Source: JAALLB01 sp017643495
GTDB lineage: Bacteria; Pseudomonadota; Alphaproteobacteria; Rhizobiales; Rhizobiaceae
Direction of reading: 5' to 3'
Length of the DNA: 64,000 nucleotides
NCBI GenBank assembly: GCA_965216105.1
Contig: OZ244147.1
Coordinates: forward strand, 1,612,001 to 1,676,000
Below the pieces are notes generated by a model. The model was given only the letters and a program-made list of their open reading frames with translations, did no database searches and had not been told where the DNA came from. Shown one piece after another: positions 9,154-17,812 of this stretch; within the stretch, counting starts at the first letter, position 1; every line of letters begins with the position of its first letter. Made by a program: the position numbers and the translations under genes.

Positions 9154-9827
9154 CCGTTTGACAACAGATCAGAAACGGTTTCCGGCAGCTTGCTGAAATG
9201 ATCGATTATGCGGCTTGCGCCAAGGTCTTCCACGGGGATGTCGGAATAACCGAACGTGACTGCTATGCTTGGAATTGCTGCACTTTTTGCAGCGCCAATA
9301 TCGGCTTTTGAGTCACCTATCATTATGCAGTTTGCCAGCGGACTTCCGGCAAAGCGTGCGGTTTCTTCCAGATGACGCGGGTCTGGTTTCCTGAACTCGA
9401 ATGTGTCACCGCCTGTCAATGCCTTGAACCGGTTTGACACTTCCAGTTTCTCCAACAACAATCTGGCCATTCTTTCTGTCTTGTTGGTGCAGACTGCAAA
9501 AGTGCACCCTTCCTTTTCAAGTTCGACCATTGCCTCCATAACACCTTCAAACAGGTGCGTTTCAACACAGATATTTTGCTCGTAATCTTCCAGAAACCGG
9601 GCAAAAAGTTGATCATGCAATGTGGTTGAAAGAGGTATTTCTGCTGTTGCAAAAGCAGTTGCTATCATTGCTTTTGCGCCCTGTCCCAAGGTGTAATTCA
9701 ACGTATCGAGAGACAGGGGAGGCAACCCGTGGGGCTCAATTGTCCGGTTTAGCGTTGCAAGCAGGTCAGGTCCGGTGTGTGCAAGTGTGCCATCGAGGTC
9801 AAATATTACCAGGGGACCGGTAGTCAT
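9141..9827 (-). CDS. gph: Phosphoglycolate phosphatase (HAD family)
   Basis: A 228-residue HAD hydrolase. The N-terminal motif I, VIFDLDGTLAHTGPDLL, carries the nucleophile D10 and acid/base D12; motif II is VCTNKTE; motif III/IV is RKPDPRHL followed by IMIGDSKADIGAAKSA. The architecture fits Gph, which removes 2-phosphoglycolate formed from DNA repair or oxygenation, although related HAD phosphatases cannot be excluded. A good ribosome site (AGAGGA) precedes the ATG. It is divergent from rpiA across 126 bases and converges on the GGDEF-EAL gene, overlapping it by 13 bases. Confidence 0.85.
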   Translation of the reverse strand: MTTGPLVIFDLDGTLAHTGPDLLATLNRTIEPHGLPPLSLDTLNYTLGQGAKAMIATAFATAEIPLSTTLHDQLFARFLEDYEQNICVETHLFEGVMEAMVELEKEGCTFAVCTNKTERMARLLLEKLEVSNRFKALTGGDTFEFRKPDPRHLEETARFAGSPLANCIMIGDSKADIGAAKSAAIPSIAVTFGYSDIPVEDLGASRIIDHFSKLPETVSDLLSNGHAT

Positions 9828-9953
9828 GCTCGTTCCTCTTGTGTTGGAAAACAGGTAAGCCTGTTGAAACGCCTGAAAACGAATGGCGACAAGAACTGCC
9901 GCGTGTTATGTGCGTGGCCTATCAGCATAAACAGGGAAAGACCATAGCATATC

Positions 9954-10640
9954 ATGAGTCGCGAACTAAAAATCGAGGCTGCGCGCGCGGCTACAACGCT
10001 CGTCGAGGACGGCATGAAGCTGGGGATCGGCACAGGCTCGACAGCAGACGAATTTATCAGGCTGCTGGCCGACATGGTTTCGCAAGGGCTTTCCGTGACC
10101 GGTGTTCCGACATCCGAGAAAACACGGGTTTTGTGTGAGGAACTCGGTGTTCCCCTGACAACGCTTGATGCCATGCCGGAACTGGACCTTGTGGTTGATG
10201 GTGCCGACGAAGTGGATAGTAACCTGACTCTGATAAAGGGCGGGGGCGGTGCGCTGTTGCGGGAAAAAATTGTTGCGAATGCTGCTGCCTCAATGGTGGT
10301 CATTGCTGATGAAAGCAAACTTGTTGAGACGTTGGGAAAATTCCCCTTGCCGATTGAGGTGAACCCTTTTGGCCTGGAGGCTACGCGTATTGCCGTTCAG
10401 CAGGCTTGCATGAAACTTGGCCTGACAGGTGAAACAAGCTTGCGTGGAGGCCATGAGGCGCCATTTGTCACCGATGGCGGGCATTTTATCATTGATGCTT
10501 CTTTTGGCCACATTCCGGATGCATCGAGCCTTTCATCTGCGTTGCTCGAAATCCCGGGGGTGGTTGAGCACGGATTGTTTATAGGCTACGCGGACATTGT
10601 TTTTTTATCGAGCCCAAACGGGGTGAAAAAGCTTGGATGA
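9954..10640 (+). CDS. rpiA: Ribose-5-phosphate isomerase A
   Basis: A 228-residue cytoplasmic enzyme that interconverts ribose 5-phosphate and ribulose 5-phosphate in the pentose phosphate pathway. Diagnostic motifs are LGIGTGSTADEFI near residue 24, DGADEVD near residue 83 and KGGGGALLREK near residue 96, which contain the phosphate-binding and catalytic residues. Length is normal. It is divergent from gph, a pairing of sugar-phosphate genes that is common in this group, and is followed closely by a DUF2059 gene. Confidence 0.95.
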   Translation: MSRELKIEAARAATTLVEDGMKLGIGTGSTADEFIRLLADMVSQGLSVTGVPTSEKTRVLCEELGVPLTTLDAMPELDLVVDGADEVDSNLTLIKGGGGALLREKIVANAAASMVVIADESKLVETLGKFPLPIEVNPFGLEATRIAVQQACMKLGLTGETSLRGGHEAPFVTDGGHFIIDASFGHIPDASSLSSALLEIPGVVEHGLFIGYADIVFLSSPNGVKKLG

Positions 10641-10681
10641 TGGGTTATACCATCGCGAGAGTATTCCAACGGAGAGTTTCC

Positions 10682-11191
10682 ATGAGAATGAGGGTTACGC
10701 ACACGCGTGATGTATTTTTGTCTGTTTTGTCGTTTGCGGCAGCTGTGTTTGTCAGTATGGCTGCACTGGCGCAGGAAGTGACTGACGAGCATCGCCAGGC
10801 TGCACGCGCAGCAATGGAGGCCACGGGTGCTTCTGACAGGCTGGACAGCATTTTGCCACAGCTTGCTTCTTTCCAGAAAGCCGCACTGATAGCCAACCGG
10901 CCAGACATTGAGTCTGAAATTTCAGATACAGTGGATGAAGTCGCAATTTCTCTGGCTTCTAGGCGTGGTGACTTGGAGAAGGAAATTGTTGACGTTTACA
11001 CCAGAAAGTTCACCCAGGCCGAGCTTGAGAGCATCAGCAGCTTTTTCTCAAGCGAAACCGGTATCAAGTTTCTGACAAATACCCCGATACTGTTCAGGGA
11101 AATTGATGAAATTTCTGCCGTATGGCGTCAAGGTATCAATCGGGACATGACCAAGGAAGTAACTGAGAAGCTGAAAGAAAAAGGGCTTTAA
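10682..11191 (+). CDS. Exported DUF2059 protein
   Basis: A 169-residue secreted protein of unknown function. I chose the ATG at 10682 because GGAGAG lies just upstream and a signal peptide (SVLSFAAAVFVSMAALAQ) follows. The C-terminal half matches the DUF2059 pattern: YTRKFTQAELESISSFF, then SETGIKFL and a Trp-containing tail. The protein is largely helical and presumably periplasmic. It follows rpiA by 41 bases and precedes glutathione reductase by 72 bases, so it may share transcription with either. Confidence 0.82.
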   Translation: MRMRVTHTRDVFLSVLSFAAAVFVSMAALAQEVTDEHRQAARAAMEATGASDRLDSILPQLASFQKAALIANRPDIESEISDTVDEVAISLASRRGDLEKEIVDVYTRKFTQAELESISSFFSSETGIKFLTNTPILFREIDEISAVWRQGINRDMTKEVTEKLKEKGL

Positions 11192-11263
11192 CAAAGCCTT
11201 CTTTCCTTTTCTTCGCTTGCTTTCAGGGCAGCCAAGGCAAACACAACCTGGCGGAACAAATTC

Positions 11264-12658
11264 ATGACTGAGTATGACTACGATTTCTTCGTGATCGGTG
11301 GCGGGTCTGGTGGAGTGCGCGCCGGACGGCTTGTTGCCGGAATGGGAAAACGTGTTGGTATCGCTGAGGAATACCGATGGGGTGGCACATGTGTAATTCG
11401 CGGATGTGTACCAAAGAAACTGATGGTTTATGCATCCCATTTCTCAAGTGAATTCAAGGCAGCGAAAGGGTTTGGCTGGACAACAGGTGAGACCGCTTTT
11501 GACTGGAAAACCCTGATTGCCAACAAGGACAAGGAAATATCACGTCTCGAAGGACTTTACCGAAAAGGACTTGAGAACAACGAGGCTGACATTTTTGACA
11601 GCCGGGCCGAACTTCGGGGTCCGCATGAAATCTACCTGAAGTCGCTCGACAAAACGGTAACTGCCGAAAAAATCCTGATTGCAGTGGGTGGTACGCCGAA
11701 CAGGGACGCCTTGGTAGAGGGCTCTGACCTCTGCATCACTTCTGATGAAGTATTCCATCTGGAGGAACTGCCGGAGAGCATCATAATTGCCGGTGGCGGA
11801 TACATTGCGGTTGAGTTTGCCTGTATTTTTGCCGGTCTGGGCTCCAAGGTAAAGCTGATCTATCGCGGAGAAGAGATCCTGCGCGGGTTTGACGGAGACC
11901 TTCGAGAGGCGCTTCATGAAGAGATGGAGGCAAAAGGCATTGAGGTAATATGCGGCGATGTGTTCGCGGCAATCAGCAAGGATGACAGCGACAAGATTGC
12001 TGCCAAAACCCGCAAGGGCAAGGAGCTTGCGGCTGACGTGATCATGCTCGCAATCGGCAGAAATCCACAGACAGAAGGTCTTGGGCTCGAAGCTGCAGGA
12101 GTTGGAACCGATGGCAAGGGCAATATTCTTGTTGATGCCTATTCCCGAACCAGTGTGGAGCACATCTGGGCTGTCGGAGATGTTACGAACCGGGTTTCGC
12201 TGACACCAGTCGCCATTCATGAGTCAATGTGCCTTGTCGAAACCGTGTTTCGTGACAATCCCACCAGTCCGGATCATGAGTTGATCCCGACGGCTGTTTT
12301 CTCGCAGCCTGAAATCGGCACGGTCGGAATGAGTGAAGAAGATGCTGCCAAGGATTATCCGGCTCTCGACATTTATCGGGCCCGGTTCCGTCCGATGAAA
12401 AACACGCTTTCCGGGTCTGCTGAGCGAATGATGATGAAAATTGTCGTCGACAATGCCTCTGATCGTGTCCTTGGTGTGCACATTCTTGGTCCGGATGCCG
12501 GGGAAATGGCGCAAACACTGGGTATTGCACTCAAGGTGGGGGCAACAAAGGCTGATTTTGACCGGACCATGGCTGTCCATCCGACTGCAGCTGAAGAATT
12601 GGTTACCATGTATACTCCCAGCTATCGTGTGATAGACGGAGTGCGACAGGAAGACTGA
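11264..12658 (+). CDS. gor: Glutathione-disulfide reductase
   Basis: A 464-residue FAD flavoenzyme that reduces glutathione disulfide with NADPH. Visible elements are the FAD site VIGGGSGGVRAGR near residue 10, the redox-active disulfide GGTCVIRGCVPKK (C43/C48), the NADPH-site glycine motif IAGGGYIAVEFA near residue 175, the second FAD motif WAVGDV near residue 304, and the C-terminal catalytic VHPTAAEE. The stop overlaps the next start (TGATG), coupling it to a gamma-glutamylcyclotransferase-like protein. Several glutathione-linked genes occur elsewhere in this window. Confidence 0.95.
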   Translation: MTEYDYDFFVIGGGSGGVRAGRLVAGMGKRVGIAEEYRWGGTCVIRGCVPKKLMVYASHFSSEFKAAKGFGWTTGETAFDWKTLIANKDKEISRLEGLYRKGLENNEADIFDSRAELRGPHEIYLKSLDKTVTAEKILIAVGGTPNRDALVEGSDLCITSDEVFHLEELPESIIIAGGGYIAVEFACIFAGLGSKVKLIYRGEEILRGFDGDLREALHEEMEAKGIEVICGDVFAAISKDDSDKIAAKTRKGKELAADVIMLAIGRNPQTEGLGLEAAGVGTDGKGNILVDAYSRTSVEHIWAVGDVTNRVSLTPVAIHESMCLVETVFRDNPTSPDHELIPTAVFSQPEIGTVGMSEEDAAKDYPALDIYRARFRPMKNTLSGSAERMMMKIVVDNASDRVLGVHILGPDAGEMAQTLGIALKVGATKADFDRTMAVHPTAAEELVTMYTPSYRVIDGVRQED

Positions 12659-13263
12659 TGCAAGATCTCGTTGCCTATTTCGGGTTCGGTTCACTGGTCA
12701 ACCGGCACACCTTGCGTACCAGTTTTGTTGATGTCATCCCTGCACGGCTGAAGGGGTGGCGCCGCCACTGGCAGGGGCGTACGGAGGCACTTGCAGAAAA
12801 TGTGGCACTACTGTCCATCCATCAGGATCCGTCCTGTACCATTGACGGAATGATTGTGATCGACAGGCTGGAAAACCTTCCGATGGTAGACCAGCGTGAA
12901 GCCGGTTATGGTCGCCATGCCTTGACACTGGATGACGTGGAACTGCTCGAAGCGGCAAACCTTCCTGAGCGAATTTATGTTTACGTGGCTCACAAACCCG
13001 ATGGCGATGATGCCGGTGGCCCGCTTCTGCAAAGTTATCTGGATGCAGTCATGCAGGGATTTCACGATGTGTATGGTGATGACGGATTGCAGCGGTTCAT
13101 GGACACAACGGCTGGCTTTCGCCGTGACCTTATTGCTGACCGGGCTGCTCCGCTCTATCCGAGAAGTGTTGTGCTGGACGAGCGGCAAATCGAGAAGTTT
13201 GACGACATGCTGCTTCAGACCGGGGTAGTGTTTTCTCCGGGTCAGGCTGCAACTGGCACCTGA
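12658..13263 (+). CDS. Gamma-glutamylcyclotransferase-like (GGCT fold) protein
   Basis: A 201-residue cytoplasmic protein. The N-terminal AYFGFGSLVNRHTL resembles the substrate-loop YGSxxN motif of gamma-glutamylcyclotransferase/AIG2/ChaC-type folds, and VDQREAGYGR fits the region with the conserved Glu of that fold. The ATG overlaps the gor stop by one base, so the two are translationally coupled. Family members release 5-oxoproline from gamma-glutamyl compounds. With gor beside it, glutathione or gamma-glutamyl-dipeptide breakdown is a reasonable inference but not proven. Confidence 0.7.
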   Translation: MQDLVAYFGFGSLVNRHTLRTSFVDVIPARLKGWRRHWQGRTEALAENVALLSIHQDPSCTIDGMIVIDRLENLPMVDQREAGYGRHALTLDDVELLEAANLPERIYVYVAHKPDGDDAGGPLLQSYLDAVMQGFHDVYGDDGLQRFMDTTAGFRRDLIADRAAPLYPRSVVLDERQIEKFDDMLLQTGVVFSPGQAATGT

Positions 13264-13345
13264 CAAATGCGCTTCTGGCGCTATTGCATCCCTATGCAAG
13301 TCTCATTTTTTCTGATGATATGATGTCATCGCAATGCAGGGTCCG

Positions 13346-13361
13346 ATCTGCCACGGCAGAT
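13346..13361. promoter_or_regulatory. Inverted repeat upstream of the taurine aminotransferase gene
   Basis: The arms ATCTGCC and GGCAGAT are separated by two bases and centred about 45 bases before the ATG. Such a position suits an operator. A second short palindrome, TTGCAT/ATGCAA, lies at 13284-13299. I cannot assign either to a regulator. Confidence 0.4.
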
Positions 13362-13398
13362 TCGCAGGAGGGACCGGGACTGTAGGTGGAGAGACATC

Positions 13399-14784
13399 AT
13401 GAACAAGCAAATCAATCCTAATGACATTTCCCATGTGGTGGAAGCAGACAAGGCACATGTCTGGCATCACCTGACCAACCATTCCAAGTTTGATGCTGTT
13501 GACCCGTTGATTATCGTCGAGGGCAAGGGGCTGAGGGTCTGGAACCAGGCCGGGCGTGAGCATCTTGATGCGGTTTCCGGCGGGGTCTGGACCGTGAACG
13601 TGGGGTATGGCCGGGAAAGCATCGCAAATGCTGTTCGTGACCAGCTTGTGAAAATGAACTATTTTGCGGGTGCCATGGGCAGTGTTCCAGGTGCTCTTTT
13701 TGCTGAGCGCCTGATCGAAAAAATGCCTGGCATGAGCCGTGTTTACTATTCAAACTCGGGTTCTGAAGCGAATGAAAAATGCTTCAAGATGGTCCGCCAG
13801 ATTGCCCATAACCGGTATGGCGGGAAAAAGAACAAGATACTTTATCGTCAACGTGATTATCACGGCACAACCATTGCCACGCTTTCAGCTGGCGGCCAGG
13901 ATGAGCGCAAGGATGAATATGGTCCGTTTACGCCCGGTTTCGTTGAGGTGCCTCATTGCCTTGAATACCGTTCCCAGTGGGGAGAGGTTGATGATTACGG
14001 AATTCGTGCCGCGAATGCGATTGAGGAAGTTATCCTGCGCGAAGGGCCGGAGACAATTGGTGCATTGTGCCTTGAGCCGGTAACTGCCGGAGGTGGGGTG
14101 ATTACGCCGCCGGAAGGTTATTGGGAACGGGTTCAGGAGATCTGCCGGAAATACGATATTCTGCTCCATATCGATGAAGTGGTCTGTGGTATGGGTAGAA
14201 CAGGTACATGGTTTGGGTACCAGCACTACGGCATCGAGCCCGACATGGTTACTATGGCCAAGGGTGTGGCTTCCGGCTATGCGGCCATTTCATGCACGGT
14301 AACGACTGAAAAAGTGTTTGAAATGCTGAAACCCGAAGTCTCCGATACAATGGGATATTTCAGGGACATTTCCACCTTTGGCGGATGTACTGCCGGACCT
14401 GCTGCAGCGCTTGAGAACATGCGTATTCTTGAAGAAGAAGACCTTCTCGAGAACACCATTCAGATGGGCGAATACTTTCTTGAGAAACTTGAAGGCCTCA
14501 AGGGCAAACACAAACTGATTGGTGATGTGCGCGGCAAGGGCTTGTTCTGTGGTGCCGAACTGGTTGTAGACCGGGATACCAAGGAGCCAGCGAGTGAGGC
14601 AATGACACAGGCCATTGTTGCGGACTGTTTCCGTGAAAATGCTGTTGTGATCGGAGCTACTAATCGCTCGCTGAAAGGTTTCAACAATACACTGTGCTTC
14701 AGTCCCGCACTGATCTGCACCAAATCCGATATTGATGAAATAATTTCTGCGGTTGATGGTGCCATTACACGCGTAACTGTATGA
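13399..14784 (+). CDS. tpa: Taurine--pyruvate aminotransferase (class III)
   Basis: A 461-residue class III PLP aminotransferase. It has the Tpa-like N-terminus with VWHHLTNHSKF, DPLIIVEGKGLRV and SGGVWTVNVGYGRE, then NSGSEANEKCFK, the YRQRDYHGTTIATLSAGGQ segment, HIDEVVCGMGRTG and the PLP lysine in TMAKGVASGY (K288). This combination resembles known taurine:pyruvate aminotransferases, which turn taurine into sulfoacetaldehyde. Other omega-amino-acid transaminases are the alternative. No sulfoacetaldehyde acetyltransferase (xsc) or taurine transporter is adjacent. The gene stands alone, ending in a terminator. Confidence 0.75.
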   Translation: MNKQINPNDISHVVEADKAHVWHHLTNHSKFDAVDPLIIVEGKGLRVWNQAGREHLDAVSGGVWTVNVGYGRESIANAVRDQLVKMNYFAGAMGSVPGALFAERLIEKMPGMSRVYYSNSGSEANEKCFKMVRQIAHNRYGGKKNKILYRQRDYHGTTIATLSAGGQDERKDEYGPFTPGFVEVPHCLEYRSQWGEVDDYGIRAANAIEEVILREGPETIGALCLEPVTAGGGVITPPEGYWERVQEICRKYDILLHIDEVVCGMGRTGTWFGYQHYGIEPDMVTMAKGVASGYAAISCTVTTEKVFEMLKPEVSDTMGYFRDISTFGGCTAGPAAALENMRILEEEDLLENTIQMGEYFLEKLEGLKGKHKLIGDVRGKGLFCGAELVVDRDTKEPASEAMTQAIVADCFRENAVVIGATNRSLKGFNNTLCFSPALICTKSDIDEIISAVDGAITRVTV

Positions 14785-14846
14785 CGTTCAGGTCAAGCGA
14801 CACACCGAACGGGTGAATCCAGTCGGTCTGTTTTGATGATTGTTGA

Positions 14847-14874
14847 AATGCCGGGCCATAGACCCGGCATTTTT
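14847..14874 (+). terminator. Rho-independent terminator after tpa
   Basis: An ATGCCGGG/CCCGGCAT stem with a seven-base loop is followed by TTTT. It sits between convergent genes (tpa and the exported-protein cluster) and may work weakly in both directions. Confidence 0.8.
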
Positions 14875-15337
14875 ACTGTCGTGGTGCGTTGTTGTTCCAT
14901 CCCGTTTTTGCCCATTGCCCATTAACATGTGCTCCAGTCATTCCCAGTCCGGAGCGTGCAAGTCTCAGTTCATGCCTGAGCCTTTCAATCTCGAGTTGGT
15001 AGAGCGATGCGCAGTTCAATCGCTGCGGCTTTTTCCCGAGAGGAACCACGATCCTCCCATAAACCGTGGCACCACTGGAATCTCCCTTGTAGTCTTGGCC
15101 GCTAAGGCCTCCCACATCGAGATACGGTCCGCTTGAAGCGACGCTTGAGCGGCAGGTAGTGCCATCTGAGGCGCGCACTTCATCAAAGCCGTGGGGCATG
15201 ACTGGTGTTGGCAGGTTAAATCCGAAATTCTGGTTGTTGTTGACCGTGGCCTGTTGTGCATGTGCATTGCCGACTGTCAGTGAAATTGCGCAAACAGTAA
15301 TCATCAGTTGCGCTTTATTGCGTAGAATCGTCCACAT
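14873..15337 (-). CDS. Exported protein of the pilin-like/PapD-like cluster, unknown function
   Basis: About 154 residues from an ATG at 15337, which I prefer over an upstream TTG because a signal peptide (MITVCAISLTVGNAHAQ) follows. After cleavage there is a VNNNQNFGFNLPTP stretch, a DEVRASDGTTCRSS motif, a GPYLDVGGLSG segment, then YGRIVVPLGKKPQRLNC and a C-terminal helix LYQLEIERLRHELRLAR. Two mature-region cysteines could form a disulfide. I do not recognise a characterised family. It overlaps the upstream chaperone-like gene by 34 bases and is the last gene of a three-gene exported cluster. Confidence 0.75.
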   Translation of the reverse strand: MWTILRNKAQLMITVCAISLTVGNAHAQQATVNNNQNFGFNLPTPVMPHGFDEVRASDGTTCRSSVASSGPYLDVGGLSGQDYKGDSSGATVYGRIVVPLGKKPQRLNCASLYQLEIERLRHELRLARSGLGMTGAHVNGQWAKTGWNNNAPRQ

Positions 15338-15696
15338 ACCTGTGCCTTTATGATTTGGGGCCGATTTGTGAAGGGAATGCTTTCCGCACAAATCCTGACC
15401 CGTTTCTCCTCTTTGCCACCGAACGGAATGACGACCGTTACGGGACGTGATGAACCGGCTCCCATCAGCATCACCTTGGGGCTGACATGTGCCGGGAGTA
15501 GTTTGAAGTTCTGGTCGTAGACCCGAACTTCCATCTGGATCCGGTGCCTGTACGGGTTTTTAGGGAAAACCCGTATGGCAAATTCGTCGGTGAAACTCGT
15601 CACAACCTGACGCATCGGCGATAACGATTGTGCCGATGCTGGCAGGGATAACGCGGTGGCCAAACCCACTGCTGCGATGATTGCTGTCCGTTCCAT
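15304..15696 (-). CDS. Exported PapD-like (pilus chaperone-like) single-domain protein
   Basis: A 130-residue protein with a signal peptide ending at PASAQ. The mature region reads like one immunoglobulin-fold domain of a periplasmic pilus chaperone: VFPKNPYRHRIQMEVRVYD, then PAHVSPKVMLMGAGSSRPV, then VRICAESIP and a final beta strand with a Cys. True PapD chaperones have two domains of about 230 residues in total, so this is at most a half-size relative. It sits between a pilin-like gene (8 bases upstream) and an unknown exported protein. Function as an assembly partner is inference from fold and context. Confidence 0.65.
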   Translation of the reverse strand: MERTAIIAAVGLATALSLPASAQSLSPMRQVVTSFTDEFAIRVFPKNPYRHRIQMEVRVYDQNFKLLPAHVSPKVMLMGAGSSRPVTVVIPFGGKEEKRVRICAESIPFTNRPQIIKAQVCGRFYAIKRN

Positions 15697-15703
15697 TAAG
15701 GTG

Positions 15704-16177
15704 CTATTCGCAGGTAACAGTTACTGCAGCTTCATAAATGCCTGCTGTATAGTTGCCTGTATTACGGGTTGCCTCGAGATCGACTCCAACCACCGTTATT
15801 CCGGTATTCAGACTGGTTGATGTGCTTTCATCGGTTTCGCCCGCCGTTGTCGCGCCGCTCAACTGATAAGTTGAAACAAAACTCGCCGAACCGGATTCTC
15901 CGGGAGGCGAAAGCGTAAATGTTGCAGGTGAAGCAACGGACACCGAGAAATCGCTACTCGTAGTGGTTGCTGTTACAGAGCCTGAAAGCCCTCCAGCAAT
16001 TTTTGAGCTCAGCAGATTTGCAGAACCATTCACGCCAAATACTCCGGGGGTGCCGATAACCAGGGCGCAAGCGCTTGCCACTGTGCCGGCAAAGGGCACA
16101 TCGACAGCATGGGAAGGCTGGCTTGGGGCAAGCGTGATAGCGAATATCATCATGCCCAGACAAAGGGGTTTCCTCAC
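15704..16177 (-). CDS. Exported beta-sandwich, pilin-like protein
   Basis: A 157-residue protein translated from a GTG preceded by a strong AGGAGG ribosome site. It has a signal peptide ending at PSHA, then a Ser/Thr/Gly/Ala-rich, nearly all-beta mature chain. One Cys lies near the mature N-terminus (ASACALVIG) and one is the penultimate residue (TVTCE), so the first and last strands could be disulfide-linked. The terminal YTAGIYEAAVTVTC pattern is like subunits of spore coat U/DUF4402/fimbrial type. No usher gene is present. It is first in the leftward three-gene cluster. Confidence 0.65.
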   Translation of the reverse strand: MRKPLCLGMMIFAITLAPSQPSHAVDVPFAGTVASACALVIGTPGVFGVNGSANLLSSKIAGGLSGSVTATTTSSDFSVSVASPATFTLSPPGESGSASFVSTYQLSGATTAGETDESTSTSLNTGITVVGVDLEATRNTGNYTAGIYEAAVTVTCE

Positions 16178-16409
16178 TTTTAATCCTCCTGTGTTTAGAA
16201 AAACAACTCTAGGTTGTATGAATTATAAAAATCTTACTTTGGTTGTGTTGATGCGTACTTGGTTAATGAAGTCTTTCGTCAGTGAGCCGGGAGACGTATT
16301 GCTCTCAGGCAACAAGGTGCTGGAAAAAAACGCCTATAGGCTTTATAAGCCGTGTCGGACATGATCCATGTCTGAAAGAGTTAGATATGCGTCGAAGCGA
16401 GTAGAGAAA

Positions 16410-17789
16410 ATGGCGAACAAATGGACACCGCAATCCTGGAGGTCAAAACCAATCATCCAGGTTCCGCAATATCCGGACGAAACGGCACTGAAAGTCGTTG
16501 AAGACCGGCTTGCTTCATATCCGCCGCTCGTATTTGCAGGCGAGGCCCGGGACCTGAAGCGACAGTTGGCAGATGTTGCGGAAGGCAAGGCGTTTCTTCT
16601 GCAAGGGGGAGATTGCGCTGAAAGTTTTGCGGAACACGGCGCTGACAATATTCGCGATTTTTTCCGTGTCTTCCTGCAAATGTCTGTTGTTTTGACCTAC
16701 GGCGCAGCCAAGCCGGTTGTAAAGGTTGGCCGAATTGCCGGACAGTTTGCCAAACCCCGTTCTTCCGATACGGAGACAAAAGGCGAGGTGACTTTGCCGA
16801 GTTACCGGGGTGACATCATCAATGGTATCGAGTTTGACGAGGCATCACGTCTGCCTGATCCGGAACGCCAGATCATGGCTTACCGGCAATCTGCTGCTAC
16901 GTTGAACCTGATCCGGGCTTTTGCCCAGGGCGGTTATGCAAACCTTGAGCATGTTCATGAATGGACACTGGGGTTTGTAAAAGATTCCCCGCAATCCGCC
17001 CGTTATCAGGCTCTTGCAGACCGCCTTGGCGAGACACTTCGCTTCATGCGGGCCATCGGCTTTTCTGCCGATGCGCATCCACGTTTGCGCGAAACGGATT
17101 TCTACACCAGCCACGAAGCACTGCTTCTGGGTTATGAAGAAGCCATGACACGCGTCGATTCAACGTCTGGTGATTATTACACAACATCCGGTCATATGGT
17201 CTGGATTGGAGACCGGACAAGACAGCCCGATCACGCCCATGTCGAGTATTTCCGTGGAATCAAGAATCCTATCGGCCTGAAATGTGGACCCTCAATGACA
17301 GCGGATGGCCTTGTGGAACTTTGCAAGATACTCAATCCGGAGAATGAGGCAGGGCGTTTGACACTGATATGCCGTTTTGGCCATGACAAGGTGGAGAAGC
17401 ATTTGCCTGAACTTATAAGTGCAGTAGAGAAAGAAGGCATCAAGGTCGTCTGGTCTTGTGACCCGATGCATGGCAACACGATTTCTGCCGGTGGCTTTAA
17501 GACACGCCCGTTTGATTTTGTCCTGGCTGAAGTCCAGAGTTTCTTTGCCGTTCACAGGGCCGAAGGAACATATCCTGGTGGTGTTCATTTCGAGATGACC
17601 GGCAAGGATGTCACTGAATGCACCGGTGGTGCGAAAGCGGTTACGGAAGAAGATTTGGCATCCCGTTATCACACGCATTGTGATCCCCGGCTGAATGCCA
17701 GCCAGGCGCTGGAACTTGCTTTCCTGATAGCAGAATTGCTTGAAGAGGGCAGGGACAGTGACAAGGGCGCTATTGCTGCTACAGCATGA
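16410..17789 (+). CDS. 3-deoxy-7-phosphoheptulonate synthase, class II
   Basis: A 459-residue class II DAHP synthase, which joins phosphoenolpyruvate and erythrose 4-phosphate in the first step of the shikimate pathway. I start at 16410 (MANKWTPQSW), which matches the usual N-terminus of alphaproteobacterial homologues; an ATG at 16368 would add 14 residues. Signatures include PPLVFAGEARDLK, LQGGDCAESFAE, a SGHMVWIGDRTRQPDHAH segment, KCGPSM, VWSCDPMHGN and HFEMTGKDVTECTGG. The Cys and the His/Glu/Asp metal ligands of the class are in these motifs. It is not linked to other aro genes here. Confidence 0.94.
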   Translation: MANKWTPQSWRSKPIIQVPQYPDETALKVVEDRLASYPPLVFAGEARDLKRQLADVAEGKAFLLQGGDCAESFAEHGADNIRDFFRVFLQMSVVLTYGAAKPVVKVGRIAGQFAKPRSSDTETKGEVTLPSYRGDIINGIEFDEASRLPDPERQIMAYRQSAATLNLIRAFAQGGYANLEHVHEWTLGFVKDSPQSARYQALADRLGETLRFMRAIGFSADAHPRLRETDFYTSHEALLLGYEEAMTRVDSTSGDYYTTSGHMVWIGDRTRQPDHAHVEYFRGIKNPIGLKCGPSMTADGLVELCKILNPENEAGRLTLICRFGHDKVEKHLPELISAVEKEGIKVVWSCDPMHGNTISAGGFKTRPFDFVLAEVQSFFAVHRAEGTYPGGVHFEMTGKDVTECTGGAKAVTEEDLASRYHTHCDPRLNASQALELAFLIAELLEEGRDSDKGAIAATA

Positions 17790-17812
17790 TATAAAGACCA
17801 GAGGCAAGTGTG

